Assembly: GCA_031550095.1 (NCBI GenBank)
Contig: JAVBOX010000126.1
Coordinates: 1 to 23,801, forward strand
Origin: Avichristensenella sp031550095
GTDB taxonomy: Bacteria > Bacillota > Clostridia > Christensenellales > Aristaeellaceae
Direction: 5' to 3'
DNA length: 23,801 bases
Below are positions 15,462 through 23,560 of the stretch, in pieces. The number at the start of each line of letters is the position of its first letter. Within the stretch, counting starts at the first letter, position 1. The notes under the pieces are model-generated. The model had not been told where the DNA came from, did no database searches, and saw only the letters and a program-made list of their open reading frames with translations. The translations under genes were made by a program, and so were the position numbers.

Positions 15462-16316
15462 ATGGAAACCATCACAATACGGAATGATTTTCTTACCGTC
15501 AAAATCTCCTTAAGGGGGGCGGAGATGACCAGCATCCGGGATCAGGACGGCATAGAGCGCCTTTGGCACGGCGATCCGGCGTTTTGGGGAAAGCACGCTC
15601 CCATTCTGTTTCCCATGCCCGGCGCCCTGAAAGAGGATGCCTACCTGCTGGAGGGTTCTCCCTACCGTCTTGCCAAGCACGGTTTCGCTCGGGAGCGCAT
15701 GTTCTCACTAGAATCCCATACGGGGGACGCAGCCACCTTCCTCCTGGCGGGAGAAGCGGCCAAGGACCCTGGGTTTCCCTTTGCGTACGCCTTCCAGGCG
15801 CACTATACCCTGGAGGGGAAAGCGGTCCGGGTGGAATACATCACGGAGAATTTGGATGGACGGCCCCTTTGGTATGGGGTAGGCGCCCATGAAGCATATG
15901 CCTGTCCGGAGGGAATCGATGCTTACGAAATTCGCTTTGAGCACCAAGAACCCCTGGCGCACAACGTGTTGAACGGCAGCCTGCTCACCGGTGAAACCCA
16001 TCTCATACAGGAAGGCACGGATACGCTGTCATTGACTCAATCCCTCTTCGCAAATGATTCCCTGGTCTTTACCGCCCACCGCTCCAGAAGCGCGACACTG
16101 CAAAGCCGCATACACAGTCGCAAAGTTCGGGTAGACTTTCAGGACTTCCAAACGCTGCTCATCTGGACGCCTAAGAACGCCCCGTTCGTCTGCATTGAGC
16201 CATGGACCAACCCGCCGGACACCATGGACACGGATCAGGATATCACAAAAAAGCCCGGCATGATCCGCCTGAACCCGGGGGAAATCTCCACCTTGACACA
16301 TGTGATCTCATTTTAG
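15462..16316 (+). CDS. aldose 1-epimerase family protein (LacX-like)
   Basis: A cytoplasmic sugar mutarotase-fold protein of 284 residues, of the LacX/YeaD-like branch rather than classical GalM. Seen motifs are the N-terminal GAEMTSI segment, KHGFARE (usual HGFARD/E), GAHEAYACP in mid-protein and CIEPWTNPPD near the C-terminus. The start at 15462 is chosen from a GGAGGAGG ribosome binding site eight bases upstream; the open frame begins at 15246, but that part has no family similarity that I can see. It is divergent from the ptb operon and is followed directly by the second palindromic repeat. The exact sugar (galactose, glucose or a hexose-6-phosphate) is not known. Confidence 0.8.
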   Translation: METITIRNDFLTVKISLRGAEMTSIRDQDGIERLWHGDPAFWGKHAPILFPMPGALKEDAYLLEGSPYRLAKHGFARERMFSLESHTGDAATFLLAGEAAKDPGFPFAYAFQAHYTLEGKAVRVEYITENLDGRPLWYGVGAHEAYACPEGIDAYEIRFEHQEPLAHNVLNGSLLTGETHLIQEGTDTLSLTQSLFANDSLVFTAHRSRSATLQSRIHSRKVRVDFQDFQTLLIWTPKNAPFVCIEPWTNPPDTMDTDQDITKKPGMIRLNPGEISTLTHVISF

Positions 16317-16318
16317 GC

Positions 16319-16521
16319 GATTGTGCGGCGCTCCGCAGGGAATGGGTATGCCTTAGGGCGACACCGCACAAAGGAGCGCCGCCGGCATTGCGAGAGATTT
16401 TCGCGCTGATCAAGGAGCCTGGAGGAAGCCGCAGCAGCGCTACGGCGACCGTAAGAGCGACATAGAGCAGCGCGAAAAGATCCGCAAAGATGGCGTGCGC
16501 GACTGTGCGGTGTTGCCTTAG
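16319..16521. repeat. MITE-like palindromic repeat, copy 2
   Basis: A non-coding palindromic element between the epimerase gene and the VOC gene. CTTAGGGCGACACCGCACA (from 16352) pairs with the complement of the right end (TGTGCGGTGTTGCCTTAG, to 16521) with few mismatches. The core blocks GCGAGAGATTTT (16390-16401) and AAAAGATCCGC (16475-16485) are the same as in the repeat at 1313-1458, and an inner perfect 11-bp pair TTTTCGCGCTG/CAGCGCGAAAA adds a stem. On the left, GCGGCGCTCC (16325-16334) and GGAGCGCCGC (16373-16382) form another perfect 10-bp stem. GCCTTAGG occurs at both ends and may be a target duplication or part of the terminal repeat. The folded RNA may also stop transcription of the two converging genes. 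Confidence 0.65.
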
Positions 16522-16522
16522 G

Positions 16523-16903
16523 TCAGTTTAGGAACAGGCAAAAGGGATGCCCTTCCGGATCCATCAGCACATTCACCCCGGGATAGCTGTTTACAGCGAG
16601 CATTGTGGCCCCGCAGGCGATGGCGTGGTCCGTCGCCATGGGTAGATCCTCCACCTGAAAATCCAAATGGAGCATTTTTTGCTGCTCCCCCGGCTCTTCA
16701 GGCCACACGGGCCGCACATAGTCCGGCTCTCCCTGGAAGGAAAGGCCGGTGCTTCCGTCTGGGTTTCTCATCAGCACCCAGTCCGGCTCCGCAAGGGTCC
16801 ATTCCCAGCCCAGAAGCTTCTTGTAGAAGCCTGCCAGAGCATGAGCGTCCAGGCAGTCCAACACCACGGTGCGCAACACAATGGACGGCGGTTTTGACAC
16901 CAT
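16523..16903 (-). CDS. VOC-family (glyoxalase/bleomycin-resistance fold) protein
   Basis: A small cytoplasmic protein of 126 residues with a vicinal-oxygen-chelate fold made of two beta-alpha-beta-beta-beta units. LDCLDAHALAGFYKKLLGWEW opens the first unit; MLHLDFQVEDLPMATDHAI opens the second, and the end reads MDPEGHPFCLFLN. This is the Glyoxalase_6-like group, whose members mostly lack a known substrate. The start follows a GAGGAGG ribosome binding site. The stop lies only two bases from the end of the palindromic repeat, which suggests that the repeat entered right at the 3' end of the gene. No antibiotic-resistance role can be claimed. Confidence 0.8.
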   Translation of the reverse strand: MVSKPPSIVLRTVVLDCLDAHALAGFYKKLLGWEWTLAEPDWVLMRNPDGSTGLSFQGEPDYVRPVWPEEPGEQQKMLHLDFQVEDLPMATDHAIACGATMLAVNSYPGVNVLMDPEGHPFCLFLN

Positions 16904-16923
16904 TGGATTCCTCCTCAGCGCAC

Positions 16924-16939
16924 TGACATCCTTATGTCA
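16924..16939. promoter_or_regulatory. inverted repeat in the leader of the VOC gene
   Basis: TGACAT-CCTT-ATGTCA, a perfect 6-bp inverted repeat with a 4-base centre, lies about 20 bp before the VOC start, just upstream of its ribosome binding site. It could be an operator or a small leader hairpin. No clear promoter is seen around it. Confidence 0.3.
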
Positions 16940-16990
16940 TGACGATGGCGTAACAAAGGGCATCCGCATATCGGTCATCAAAGCCCAAGA

Positions 16991-17010
16991 CCCGCCAATT
17001 GCCGGGCGGG
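16991..17010 (-). terminator. possible terminator after the lct-like operon
   Basis: Four to five bases after the stop of the FAD dehydrogenase gene, the - strand reads CCCGCC, an 8-base loop, then GGCGGG and TCTTGGGCTTTG. The stem is GC-rich, but the T-tract is poor, so termination is probable rather than certain. Confidence 0.45.
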
Positions 17011-17014
17011 CCCA

Positions 17015-18439
17015 TCAGGCTGTTTCGTTCGTCATTTCAGCATAGCCGACTACCTTGCCCGGATTCAGGATGCCATTGGGATCAAACACGGCCTTAATGC
17101 CCCGCATGAGCTCCATCTGCACGTCCCCCACGGTTTCCCGAAGGTAAGGCACTTTGGCGTGGCCAATGCCATGCTCCCCGGAAACCTGGCCTCCAAGCGC
17201 CCGGGCCTCCTCATAAAGGGCGTCCATGATGGCTTCGCATTTTTGCTTCCATTCAGTCTCCCGCAGGTTATCCTTGCAGGCATACAGGTGCAGGTTCCCA
17301 TCTCCCGCGTGGCCAAAGGAGCGAATGCGCAGGGAAAGCTCCCGGGAAATTTCCACGCTGCGCCGGACAAAGTCGGCAATTTTGTCTATTGGCACCACCA
17401 CATCACACTCATCCATGGAGGGTGTGCTGCTCTTGATGGCCTCCAAAAATGCACCTCGAGCATCCCATATGGATGTCTTTCGCTCGTCGGTATCCGCCAG
17501 CAGCACGTCCTTCGCGCCAAGGCTCAGGAGCAAATCTGTGAGTCTTTCCAGCGGAGTCTCCAGGGCTTGCGCCGAAGGTCCATCCAGGCGCACAAGCAAA
17601 TAAGCATCCGCGCTCTTGTCCGGGAATTGCTTGCCCAGATAGTCCTCCGCCGCCTCGATGACCTCTTTTTCCATAAACTCCACGGCGGTGGGCTCCCCGC
17701 AGGCGAGCACCTGTGGAACGGCTTTGATGCACATATCCAGGTCGTCAAAGGGGGCGAGGACCGAAAGGTTCTCAAAGGGCTCCGGAATCAGCTTCACGGT
17801 CAATTTCGTGAGAAGGCCAAGGGTTCCCTCCGACCCGATCATCAAATCCAGGAGGCTGTATCCGCTGGAGTTCTTGACCACCTTTCCCCCGAGCTCCAGG
17901 ATTTCCCCATTGGGGAGCACCACTTCCATGCCGATCACATAATCCCGGGTGACGCCGTAGCGAACGGCCCGCATGCCGCCCGCGTTGGTCATGGCGTTTC
18001 CCCCCATGGTGGCGCTTTTCTCTCCCGGATCCGGCGGGTAGAACAGGCCCGTACCCTCAAGGGCCTTAGGGAATTCCATCAGCAGCACGCCGGGCTCCAG
18101 GGTGGCCGCCATGTTCGTCGCATCCACCTCCAGCACCCGTTTCATCCGCTCCGTGGAAAGCACCACCCCGCCTTCCGTCGCCACGCATCCGCCACAGAGG
18201 CCCGTGCCGGCGCCTCTTGGGGTGACCGGAATGTTGTTCTCATTGCAATAGAGGAGCGCGGCGCTGACTTCCTCCGTGGTTTCAGCAAGCAATACGGCCT
18301 CGGGCATATAGCGGCCATACTCCATCATTTCGTCATGGTCGTAATCATCCACAATAGCGTCGCCGACGAAAACGCGGCCCGGCATGACCAGCTCGAACGC
18401 ATCGATGTCAGTTTGATCCAAACGCTTAAACGGTTTCAT
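17015..18439 (-). CDS. lctD: FAD-binding 2-hydroxyacid dehydrogenase, GlcD/LctD type (probable D-lactate dehydrogenase)
   Basis: A 474-residue flavoprotein with a PCMH-type FAD domain (PRGAGTGLCGG at 74-84; GGMRAVRYG and NSSGYSLLDLMIGSEGTLG after it) and a C-terminal cap with the metal-site motif GHAGDGNLHL and GEHGIGHAK. Together with EtfAB such enzymes form the lactate dehydrogenase complex of acetogens. The ATG at 18439 is chosen from an AGAAGGAGG ribosome binding site; it overlaps the etfA stop by 14 bp. It is the last of etfB-etfA-lctD, the order of A. woodii lctBCD. There is no iron-sulfur domain. Glycolate or 2-hydroxyglutarate as substrate cannot be excluded from sequence. Confidence 0.8.
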   Translation of the reverse strand: MKPFKRLDQTDIDAFELVMPGRVFVGDAIVDDYDHDEMMEYGRYMPEAVLLAETTEEVSAALLYCNENNIPVTPRGAGTGLCGGCVATEGGVVLSTERMKRVLEVDATNMAATLEPGVLLMEFPKALEGTGLFYPPDPGEKSATMGGNAMTNAGGMRAVRYGVTRDYVIGMEVVLPNGEILELGGKVVKNSSGYSLLDLMIGSEGTLGLLTKLTVKLIPEPFENLSVLAPFDDLDMCIKAVPQVLACGEPTAVEFMEKEVIEAAEDYLGKQFPDKSADAYLLVRLDGPSAQALETPLERLTDLLLSLGAKDVLLADTDERKTSIWDARGAFLEAIKSSTPSMDECDVVVPIDKIADFVRRSVEISRELSLRIRSFGHAGDGNLHLYACKDNLRETEWKQKCEAIMDALYEEARALGGQVSGEHGIGHAKVPYLRETVGDVQMELMRGIKAVFDPNGILNPGKVVGYAEMTNETA

Positions 18440-19625
18440 AGGCGGCCTCCTTCTTAAGGGACTGAACCAATTGAGGAATGATTTGATACAGATCGCCCAC
18501 AATGCCCACATGAGCTACCTTGAAGATGGGGGCGTCCGGGTTTTTATCGATGGCGATGATGTGCTCGCTTGCGCTCATGCAGGCAGCAAACTGAATGGCG
18601 CCGCTGATGCCGCAGGTGATGATGAGCTTTGGCCGCACTGTCCTGCCCGACAGGCCAATCTGCCGCAGGTTCGTCGCCCAGCCTTTCTCCACCAGGGGGC
18701 GGCTGACGGCGTACTCCCCGCCCAGCAAGGCGGCGAGCTCCTTGATCATTTGGAGATCCGCTTCCTTTTGCAGGCCTCTTCCCGCGGCCACCAGGATTTC
18801 GGCGTCGGAGATATTGGCCGCCTTGGGCACAGGCTCCGTGGAAACATGGCGAATCAAGGAGGACAGCGCCGCCTTGGGCACCTTTAGGCGGACAATCTGC
18901 CCTTCCGGAACATCAAGCCTTGCCGGCGCGTCCATAACCTTATAGCGCACCGTCGCAAACTGAGGCCGGGTGAAGGGCGTGACAATCTGGGCCATAATAT
19001 TGCCGCCAAAAGCAGGCCGAATCTGCACCAAATCGCTGTTCTCCCGGAGGAGCAGCCGGGTGCAATCCGCCGTCAGCCCCGTATGGAGCCGTGTGGATAG
19101 CCGAGGCGCCAGGGAGCGCCCCAGGGCTGTCGCCCCCACCAGCACCACCGATGGCTTCATTTTTTTAATGCAATCCTCCACACAGGCGGCAAAGGCGTCC
19201 GCCCGGAAAAAGGACAGCGCCGGATTCTCATAAGTGAATATCTCCGCCACTCCATAATGGCGCAGCTCCTGGGCGCAGGCCTCCACAGCCTCCCCCAGCA
19301 CGACCGCTTTCACCTGATAGCCCATCTCCAGGGCCAGCTCCCTGGCTTTGCCGATCAGTTCCAAAGAAACCGGGTGCAACCGGCCGCCCTGCTGCTCCGC
19401 GTAGACCAAAATGCCCTGCCATTGGGTCTTGTCCACGCTGTCCACCTTTGTCTCAAGCCGGATGATGGCCTGCTTTGGACATGCGTTCACGCATATGCCG
19501 CAGACCTTGCAAGCAGCGTTTAACGCGGGCTTTCCATTCTCCATATCGATGGCGGAAAAGGGGCAGCTCTTCACGCACTGCCCGCATCCGTCGCATTTCC
19601 GTTCTAAAATCGCGATTTGCGCCAT
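18426..19625 (-). CDS. etfA: electron transfer flavoprotein alpha subunit with N-terminal 2x[4Fe-4S] ferredoxin domain
   Basis: A 399-residue EtfA carrying an extra ferredoxin domain: C11/C14/C17/C21 and C39/C42/C45/C49, each followed by Pro. The central part is the usual Etf alpha fold (GATALGRSLAPRLS), and the C-terminal FAD domain begins near 324 with LSGRTVRPKLIITCGISGAI and ends IVGDLYQIIP. The same fused layout is found in LctC and CarE of acetogens, where it receives electrons from ferredoxin. The start lies 15 bp after etfB with a rather weak AGGGG site; there is no better start. It overlaps the dehydrogenase gene by 14 bp. This supports a bifurcating or confurcating Etf and not a simple respiratory one. 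Confidence 0.9.
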   Translation of the reverse strand: MAQIAILERKCDGCGQCVKSCPFSAIDMENGKPALNAACKVCGICVNACPKQAIIRLETKVDSVDKTQWQGILVYAEQQGGRLHPVSLELIGKARELALEMGYQVKAVVLGEAVEACAQELRHYGVAEIFTYENPALSFFRADAFAACVEDCIKKMKPSVVLVGATALGRSLAPRLSTRLHTGLTADCTRLLLRENSDLVQIRPAFGGNIMAQIVTPFTRPQFATVRYKVMDAPARLDVPEGQIVRLKVPKAALSSLIRHVSTEPVPKAANISDAEILVAAGRGLQKEADLQMIKELAALLGGEYAVSRPLVEKGWATNLRQIGLSGRTVRPKLIITCGISGAIQFAACMSASEHIIAIDKNPDAPIFKVAHVGIVGDLYQIIPQLVQSLKKEAAYETV

Positions 19626-19640
19626 GTTCGCCGCCCCTAT

Positions 19641-20420
19641 CTAGATAAATTTCCAATGCTTCAGCCAGCCAAAGAGCCTTTCCCCGCTATCGTCCCCGAT
19701 CCAGGTTTCCCGCTCAACATCGTTGACCGGCGGGAATATCCGTTCCACCTGGGTAGGGCTCCCTGTCAGGCCGTAATGGTCTGGGTTGGTGTCCATAAAC
19801 GCATCCAAATTCCGGATCTCCACAGGCCGTTCCTTGGTCTCACGGCCCATTTTCAAGGAGGGCAGCCTGGGGGTAAAGATATTTTGCTCAACCGTCACCA
19901 GACAAGGAAAGGGCATCCACACGGTCTCAATCACATCCTGAAGCTGCTGTTCCACCTGGATACCACCCTCTTCCACCGAAAGGCGGGACACCCACGCCGC
20001 GTGGGGGATGCCCATGTGCTCCGCGATGGCCGGCCCCACCTGGGCCGTGTCCCCATCCGTGGTCTGCTTGCCGCAGAGGATCAGTTCAAAGTCCCCCACG
20101 GAACGTATCGCCTGCGCCAAAGTATAGCTGGTGGCCAGCACATCCGCCCCGCCTAACCGGCGGTCGGAAAACAAATATCCCTCGTCGGCACCCATGCGGT
20201 AGGCCTCCCGGATCACCGTCTGGGCCTGGGGCGGGCCCATGGTGCCCACCACCACCCTGCCGCCTTCTTTTTCCCGAAGCCGCAAGGCGGTTTCCAGGGC
20301 AAACAAATCGTAAGGGTTCATCTTGCTGGCGACGCCGTCTCGGATCAGCACGCCTGTCTTTTCATCCACCTGCACCTTGTTTGTGGACGGCACCTGTTTG
20401 ACACATACAAATATGTCCAT
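19641..20420 (-). CDS. etfB: electron transfer flavoprotein beta subunit (bifurcating type)
   Basis: A 259-residue EtfB. Beginning MDIFVCVKQVP, it has MNPYDLFALETAL, the VGTMGPPQA turn and SDRRLGGADVLATSY, which resemble the NAD-binding and bifurcating-flavin region of Bcd-, Car- and Lct-type Etf beta subunits. The signature CGKQTTDGDTAQVGP is intact. A GACAAGGAGCG ribosome binding site lies before the ATG. The gene starts only 29 bp after ftsH with no visible terminator or promoter in that gap, so it may be read from the ftsH promoter. It works with etfA and lctD, probably as NAD-linked, ferredoxin-driven lactate oxidation. Confidence 0.9.
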   Translation of the reverse strand: MDIFVCVKQVPSTNKVQVDEKTGVLIRDGVASKMNPYDLFALETALRLREKEGGRVVVGTMGPPQAQTVIREAYRMGADEGYLFSDRRLGGADVLATSYTLAQAIRSVGDFELILCGKQTTDGDTAQVGPAIAEHMGIPHAAWVSRLSVEEGGIQVEQQLQDVIETVWMPFPCLVTVEQNIFTPRLPSLKMGRETKERPVEIRNLDAFMDTNPDHYGLTGSPTQVERIFPPVNDVERETWIGDDSGERLFGWLKHWKFI

Positions 20421-20449
20421 GGGTTCGCTCCTTGTCGTGACGTATTGTT

Positions 20450-22498
20450 CTACCCGTTGAGCCTGCTCATAAATTCCGCGCCGGTGATGGTCTCCTTTTC
20501 GATGAGGTGCCTGGCGATCCGCTCCAAAGCATCCCGGTTTTCATTGAGAAGCGCTCTCGCCTTTTCATGGCATTCCAAGATGATGGACTTCACTTCCTCG
20601 TCGATCTTCGCCCCCGTGGCCTCCGAGCAAGTCGGCACATTGCGGCCATCCAGGTATTGGCTTTGGATACTCTCCAACCCCATCATGTCAAAGGTTTCCG
20701 ACATGCCATACTGGGTCACCATGCTGCGGGCCATCTTGGTCGCCCGCTCGATGTCGTTGGAGGCGCCGGTGCTGGATTCCCCAAAAATCAGCTCCTCAGC
20801 GGTTCTGCCAGCGAGAAGGCATGTGATTTGGGCGAGGAGCTCGCTTCGCGTCATCAAGTACCGCTCCTCCTCAGGCATCTGCATGGTATAGCCCAAAGAG
20901 CCCATGGTCCGGGGCACGATGGTGATTTTCTGCACGGGCTGGCTATGCTTCTGCAGAGCGCTGGCGAGAGCGTGGCCTACCTCGTGATACGCCACCATCT
21001 CTCTCTCCTTGGGGCTCATGATCCGGTCCTTCTTTTCCTTGCCCGCGATGACCACCTCCACAGCCTCCATCAGATCGGCCTGACACACGGTATCCCGGCC
21101 AAGCCGCACGGCCCGGAGGGCGCCTTCGTTGATCATATTCGCCAAATCCGCGCCGGTGGCCCCGCTGGTGGCTAGGGCGATTTCCCGAAGGTTCACGTCG
21201 AGATCCATCTTTACCTTGGCGGCATGGACGATCAAGATGGCCTCACGGCCAGGTAGATCGGGCTTTTCGACGATGATCCGCCGGTCAAAACGCCCCGGCC
21301 TCAGCAAAGCCTTGTCCAGGATTTCCGGCCGGTTTGTGGCGGCCAGCACCACGATGCCCTTGCCCGAATCGAATCCATCCATTTCCGCCAGGAGCTGGTT
21401 TAGGGTTTGTTCACGCTCGTCATTGGAGCCGGCCATCTGGTTGTCCCGGCTCTTGCCGATGGCGTCGATTTCATCAATGAAAATGATGCAGGGGGCGCGC
21501 TTGTTGGCCTGCTCAAAAAGATCCCGGACCCTGCTGGCCCCAACGCCCACAAACATCTCCACGAACTCCGAGCCGGACAGGGAGAAGAAGGGAACCTTGG
21601 CCTCTCCAGCGACTGCCTTGGCCAGCAGGGTTTTGCCCGTGCCCGGAGGACCCACGAGCAAGGCGCCTTTTGGTTGCTTGGCGCCAATTTTGCGGTATTT
21701 ATCCGGGCTGTGCAGAAAATCCACGATCTCCGCGAGGCTTTCCTTCGCTTCATCCTGGCCCGCCACATCATGAAAGGTTACGCCCGTCTCGTTCTCCACA
21801 TTATATTCTTTGGCTTTGGACTTGCCAACACTCATCATGCCTCCCATGCCGCCCATGCGCTTGGCCATGGTGCGGGAGAGCAGATAGAACAGGCCATACA
21901 TCAACAGGATGGGCATGATCCACGTGCCGATGAACTCAATGATGGGATTGGTTTGGTTGATGGGCTTCAGGAAGCTGACATCGTTATCCAGCAACAGCTT
22001 TGTCAGGTTGGGATCGTCTATCAGCCCCGTGTAGTAGATGCTGGTCATTTGCATCTGAGTTTGCCATTCCTGAACCCGAAGATCCCGAGGGCTTTCGGTG
22101 ACTGAAGGATCTCCCGGGGCTTTTTCCTCGACATTCAGAATATCTCGCACTTTGGCCGCGTCCGCGTCCGCTTTCAGCTCCACCAAAAGCTGCTCCGCAT
22201 CGATCTGAACCAAAGCGACACTACCGCTCTCGACCAGCGCCACAAACTGGTTGTACCCGATCTGTATTTTATTGTTAGACGAGAAGAGCATGGAAAGTAA
22301 GTTCATGGCAAAGGTCAACACAAAAAACAGCACCACCCACTGAAGGGGATTTTTGGGTTTTCCTTCTTTATGGTGAGCACCGCCTGATCCGCCGGATTGC
22401 CCCGGTCGGTTTCCCTTGGGACGATTGCCGCCCTCCATATTGAGCGGCATTTTTTCATCCTTCTTCTGTGGACTATCCAATGGATTCTCCTGACTCAT
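20450..22498 (-). CDS. ftsH: ATP-dependent zinc metalloprotease FtsH
   Basis: A membrane-bound AAA+ protease of 682 residues that removes misfolded or unassembled membrane proteins and some regulators. It has a polar, Gly/Lys-rich N-terminal tail of about 50 residues, TM1 at about 54-72, an extracytoplasmic loop, TM2 at about 187-207, Walker A GPPGTGKT (283-290), Walker B IIFIDEID (338-345), the SRH segment ATNRPEILDKALLRPGRFDRR, and the zinc site HEVGH (505-509), with D582 as the likely third ligand. Most FtsH proteins read HEAGH; the Ala to Val change keeps both His and Glu. The start has a TGGAGG site and a good promoter. etfB follows closely. Confidence 0.95.
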   Translation of the reverse strand: MSQENPLDSPQKKDEKMPLNMEGGNRPKGNRPGQSGGSGGAHHKEGKPKNPLQWVVLFFVLTFAMNLLSMLFSSNNKIQIGYNQFVALVESGSVALVQIDAEQLLVELKADADAAKVRDILNVEEKAPGDPSVTESPRDLRVQEWQTQMQMTSIYYTGLIDDPNLTKLLLDNDVSFLKPINQTNPIIEFIGTWIMPILLMYGLFYLLSRTMAKRMGGMGGMMSVGKSKAKEYNVENETGVTFHDVAGQDEAKESLAEIVDFLHSPDKYRKIGAKQPKGALLVGPPGTGKTLLAKAVAGEAKVPFFSLSGSEFVEMFVGVGASRVRDLFEQANKRAPCIIFIDEIDAIGKSRDNQMAGSNDEREQTLNQLLAEMDGFDSGKGIVVLAATNRPEILDKALLRPGRFDRRIIVEKPDLPGREAILIVHAAKVKMDLDVNLREIALATSGATGADLANMINEGALRAVRLGRDTVCQADLMEAVEVVIAGKEKKDRIMSPKEREMVAYHEVGHALASALQKHSQPVQKITIVPRTMGSLGYTMQMPEEERYLMTRSELLAQITCLLAGRTAEELIFGESSTGASNDIERATKMARSMVTQYGMSETFDMMGLESIQSQYLDGRNVPTCSEATGAKIDEEVKSIILECHEKARALLNENRDALERIARHLIEKETITGAEFMSRLNG

Positions 22499-22548
22499 AA
22501 AAAACCTCCATACGCCTTACCCTAGCGAGACCATTGCAGCTATCGAGC

Positions 22549-22577
22549 ATTATAACACATCCGATGGAATGGCACAA
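22549..22577 (-). promoter_or_regulatory. sigma-A promoter of ftsH (and perhaps of the lct-like genes)
   Basis: On the - strand TTGTGC (22577-22572), a 17-bp spacer and a perfect TATAAT (22554-22549) lie about 50 bp before the ftsH start. No other promoter is seen between ftsH and etfB, so the transcript may run through to the FAD dehydrogenase gene. Confidence 0.6.
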
Positions 22578-22612
22578 TTTTTTCAGCCGGGAATGTCGTT
22601 TTATGTGTATAA

Positions 22613-23316
22613 TAGCAAACCAAAACATTAACTAGCGCAACGAAAGAGAATCTGCTATATTGAGGAAAATGCAGGAAGAGCAGATGAAAAGAATGAGGCA
22701 CAGGAAGATAGAAATCAGCGAAGAACAGAGGACAGAAATCGTCGTGGAACTGAAAAGAACCCATCCGGCGCATGTATATAGGCGGCTCATAGCATTGAAA
22801 ATGCGAATCATGGATGGAATCAGCAGTAAAGAGACCGGAGTGCATGTAGGGCTGAATGAATCAAGCGTAAACGCCATTATCAAGCGATATTTTGAGCAGG
22901 GAATAGAAGCGCTGATTACGAAGCGGCATGACCATGGTAACCGGTATATGAGCAAGGAACAGGAAACGGAATTTCTACAGGGCTTCGTTCGCCTTGCGGA
23001 AGCGGGGCAGATTATTGAGGTAACAGAAATCCACCGTGCATATCAGGAGGCGGTGGGGCATCCGGTAACCCGCAACGCAATCTATTACATGCTTCATAAG
23101 CATGGGTGGAGAAAGGTCATGCCGCGGGGAAAACATCCCAAGAGAGCGTCGGAAGCGGAAGTGTCAGAATACCAAAAAAATCTCATCCAAGATCCAGACC
23201 GAAACCCAAAGCCGCAAGAATTCACGTGTGATGTTTCAGGACGGGGCTGGATTTGGGCGTATCAACAAGCCTAAGCGCTGCTGGTGCCGTTCGGGAATCC
23301 GACCTGTAGCAATTTA
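22613..23316 (+). mobile_element. IS630-family element, left part, disrupted
   Basis: The left end is placed at TAGCAA (22613), 56 bp before the first ATG, because the two elements to its right start with similar TA(GA)GCAA sequence about 60 bp before their own ATG. The transposase is out of frame and stops early where the next element begins. The right end is not in the window. The exact border is an inference from the shared start pattern. Confidence 0.5.
22669..23316 (+). pseudogene. IS630-family transposase, frameshifted and 3'-truncated
   Basis: The first frame (ATG at 22669; a TTG at 22660 also fits) gives an N-terminal helix-turn-helix and winged-helix region typical of IS630 (RRLIALKMRIMDGISSKETG, then HPVTRNAIYYMLHKHGWRK). 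It runs on to a stop at 23272-23274, but past a run of seven A (23174-23180) the homology jumps to the next frame: VMFQDGAGFGRINKPKRCWC, the start of the DDE domain, with the first catalytic Asp in FQDGAGF (usually FQDEAGF). That frame ends at 23316 after GIRPVAI, where the family continues for over 100 residues, because a second element begins there. Removing one A would join the frames, so this is either decay or a +1 slippage site. The truncated gene cannot make an active transposase. Confidence 0.75.
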
Positions 23317-23525
23317 ACTTATTGACGCGGCATGGTATAGTAGTATAAAACCCGTAAAAGGTGTTAACATGCTGCACATAGAAGTAGGGAAGAAAATCAT
23401 AGCGGCGCGGGAAAAAGGGTTGCAGATAAACGAAATAGCGAAAGCGTATAGCTGCAGTAGATCAGCGGTAAGTCGACTGTTACGACAATATCGGGTGAGC
23501 GGGGAAATCAAACCCCAAACGCATT
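23307..23525 (+). mobile_element. second IS630-type element, left part, inserted in the first
   Basis: The first transposase is cut at the TA at 23307-23308; the sequence from there (TAGCAATTTAAC) starts the second element. A promoter-like TTGACG (23322-23327), a 16-bp spacer and TATAAA (23344-23349) precede its transposase gene. It is itself interrupted at about 23526 by a third element. The borders are inferred from where homology stops and from TA target sites, which IS630 elements use. Confidence 0.45.
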
Positions 23526-23560
23526 TAGAGCAATCCTCACAAAACCCAATAAAGTGGTAA
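23369..23560 (+). pseudogene. IS630-type transposase, N-terminal fragment
   Basis: The first about 51 codons encode the helix-turn-helix of a second IS630-type transposase: VGKKIIAAREKGLQINEIAK and then YSCSRSAVSRLLRQYRVSG. After KPQTH the family-like sequence ends; the last codons (LEQSSQNPIKW) read into the left end of a third element and stop at 23560. An AAAAGGTG ribosome binding site precedes the ATG. It is a different, less similar transposase from the one at 22669. Confidence 0.65.

Noticed and set aside
17159..18457. 432-codon + strand open frame
   Set aside because: It is antisense to the lctD-like gene. GC-rich coding sequence leaves the opposite strand open; the product has no recognisable motif, and the - strand frame has clear family motifs.
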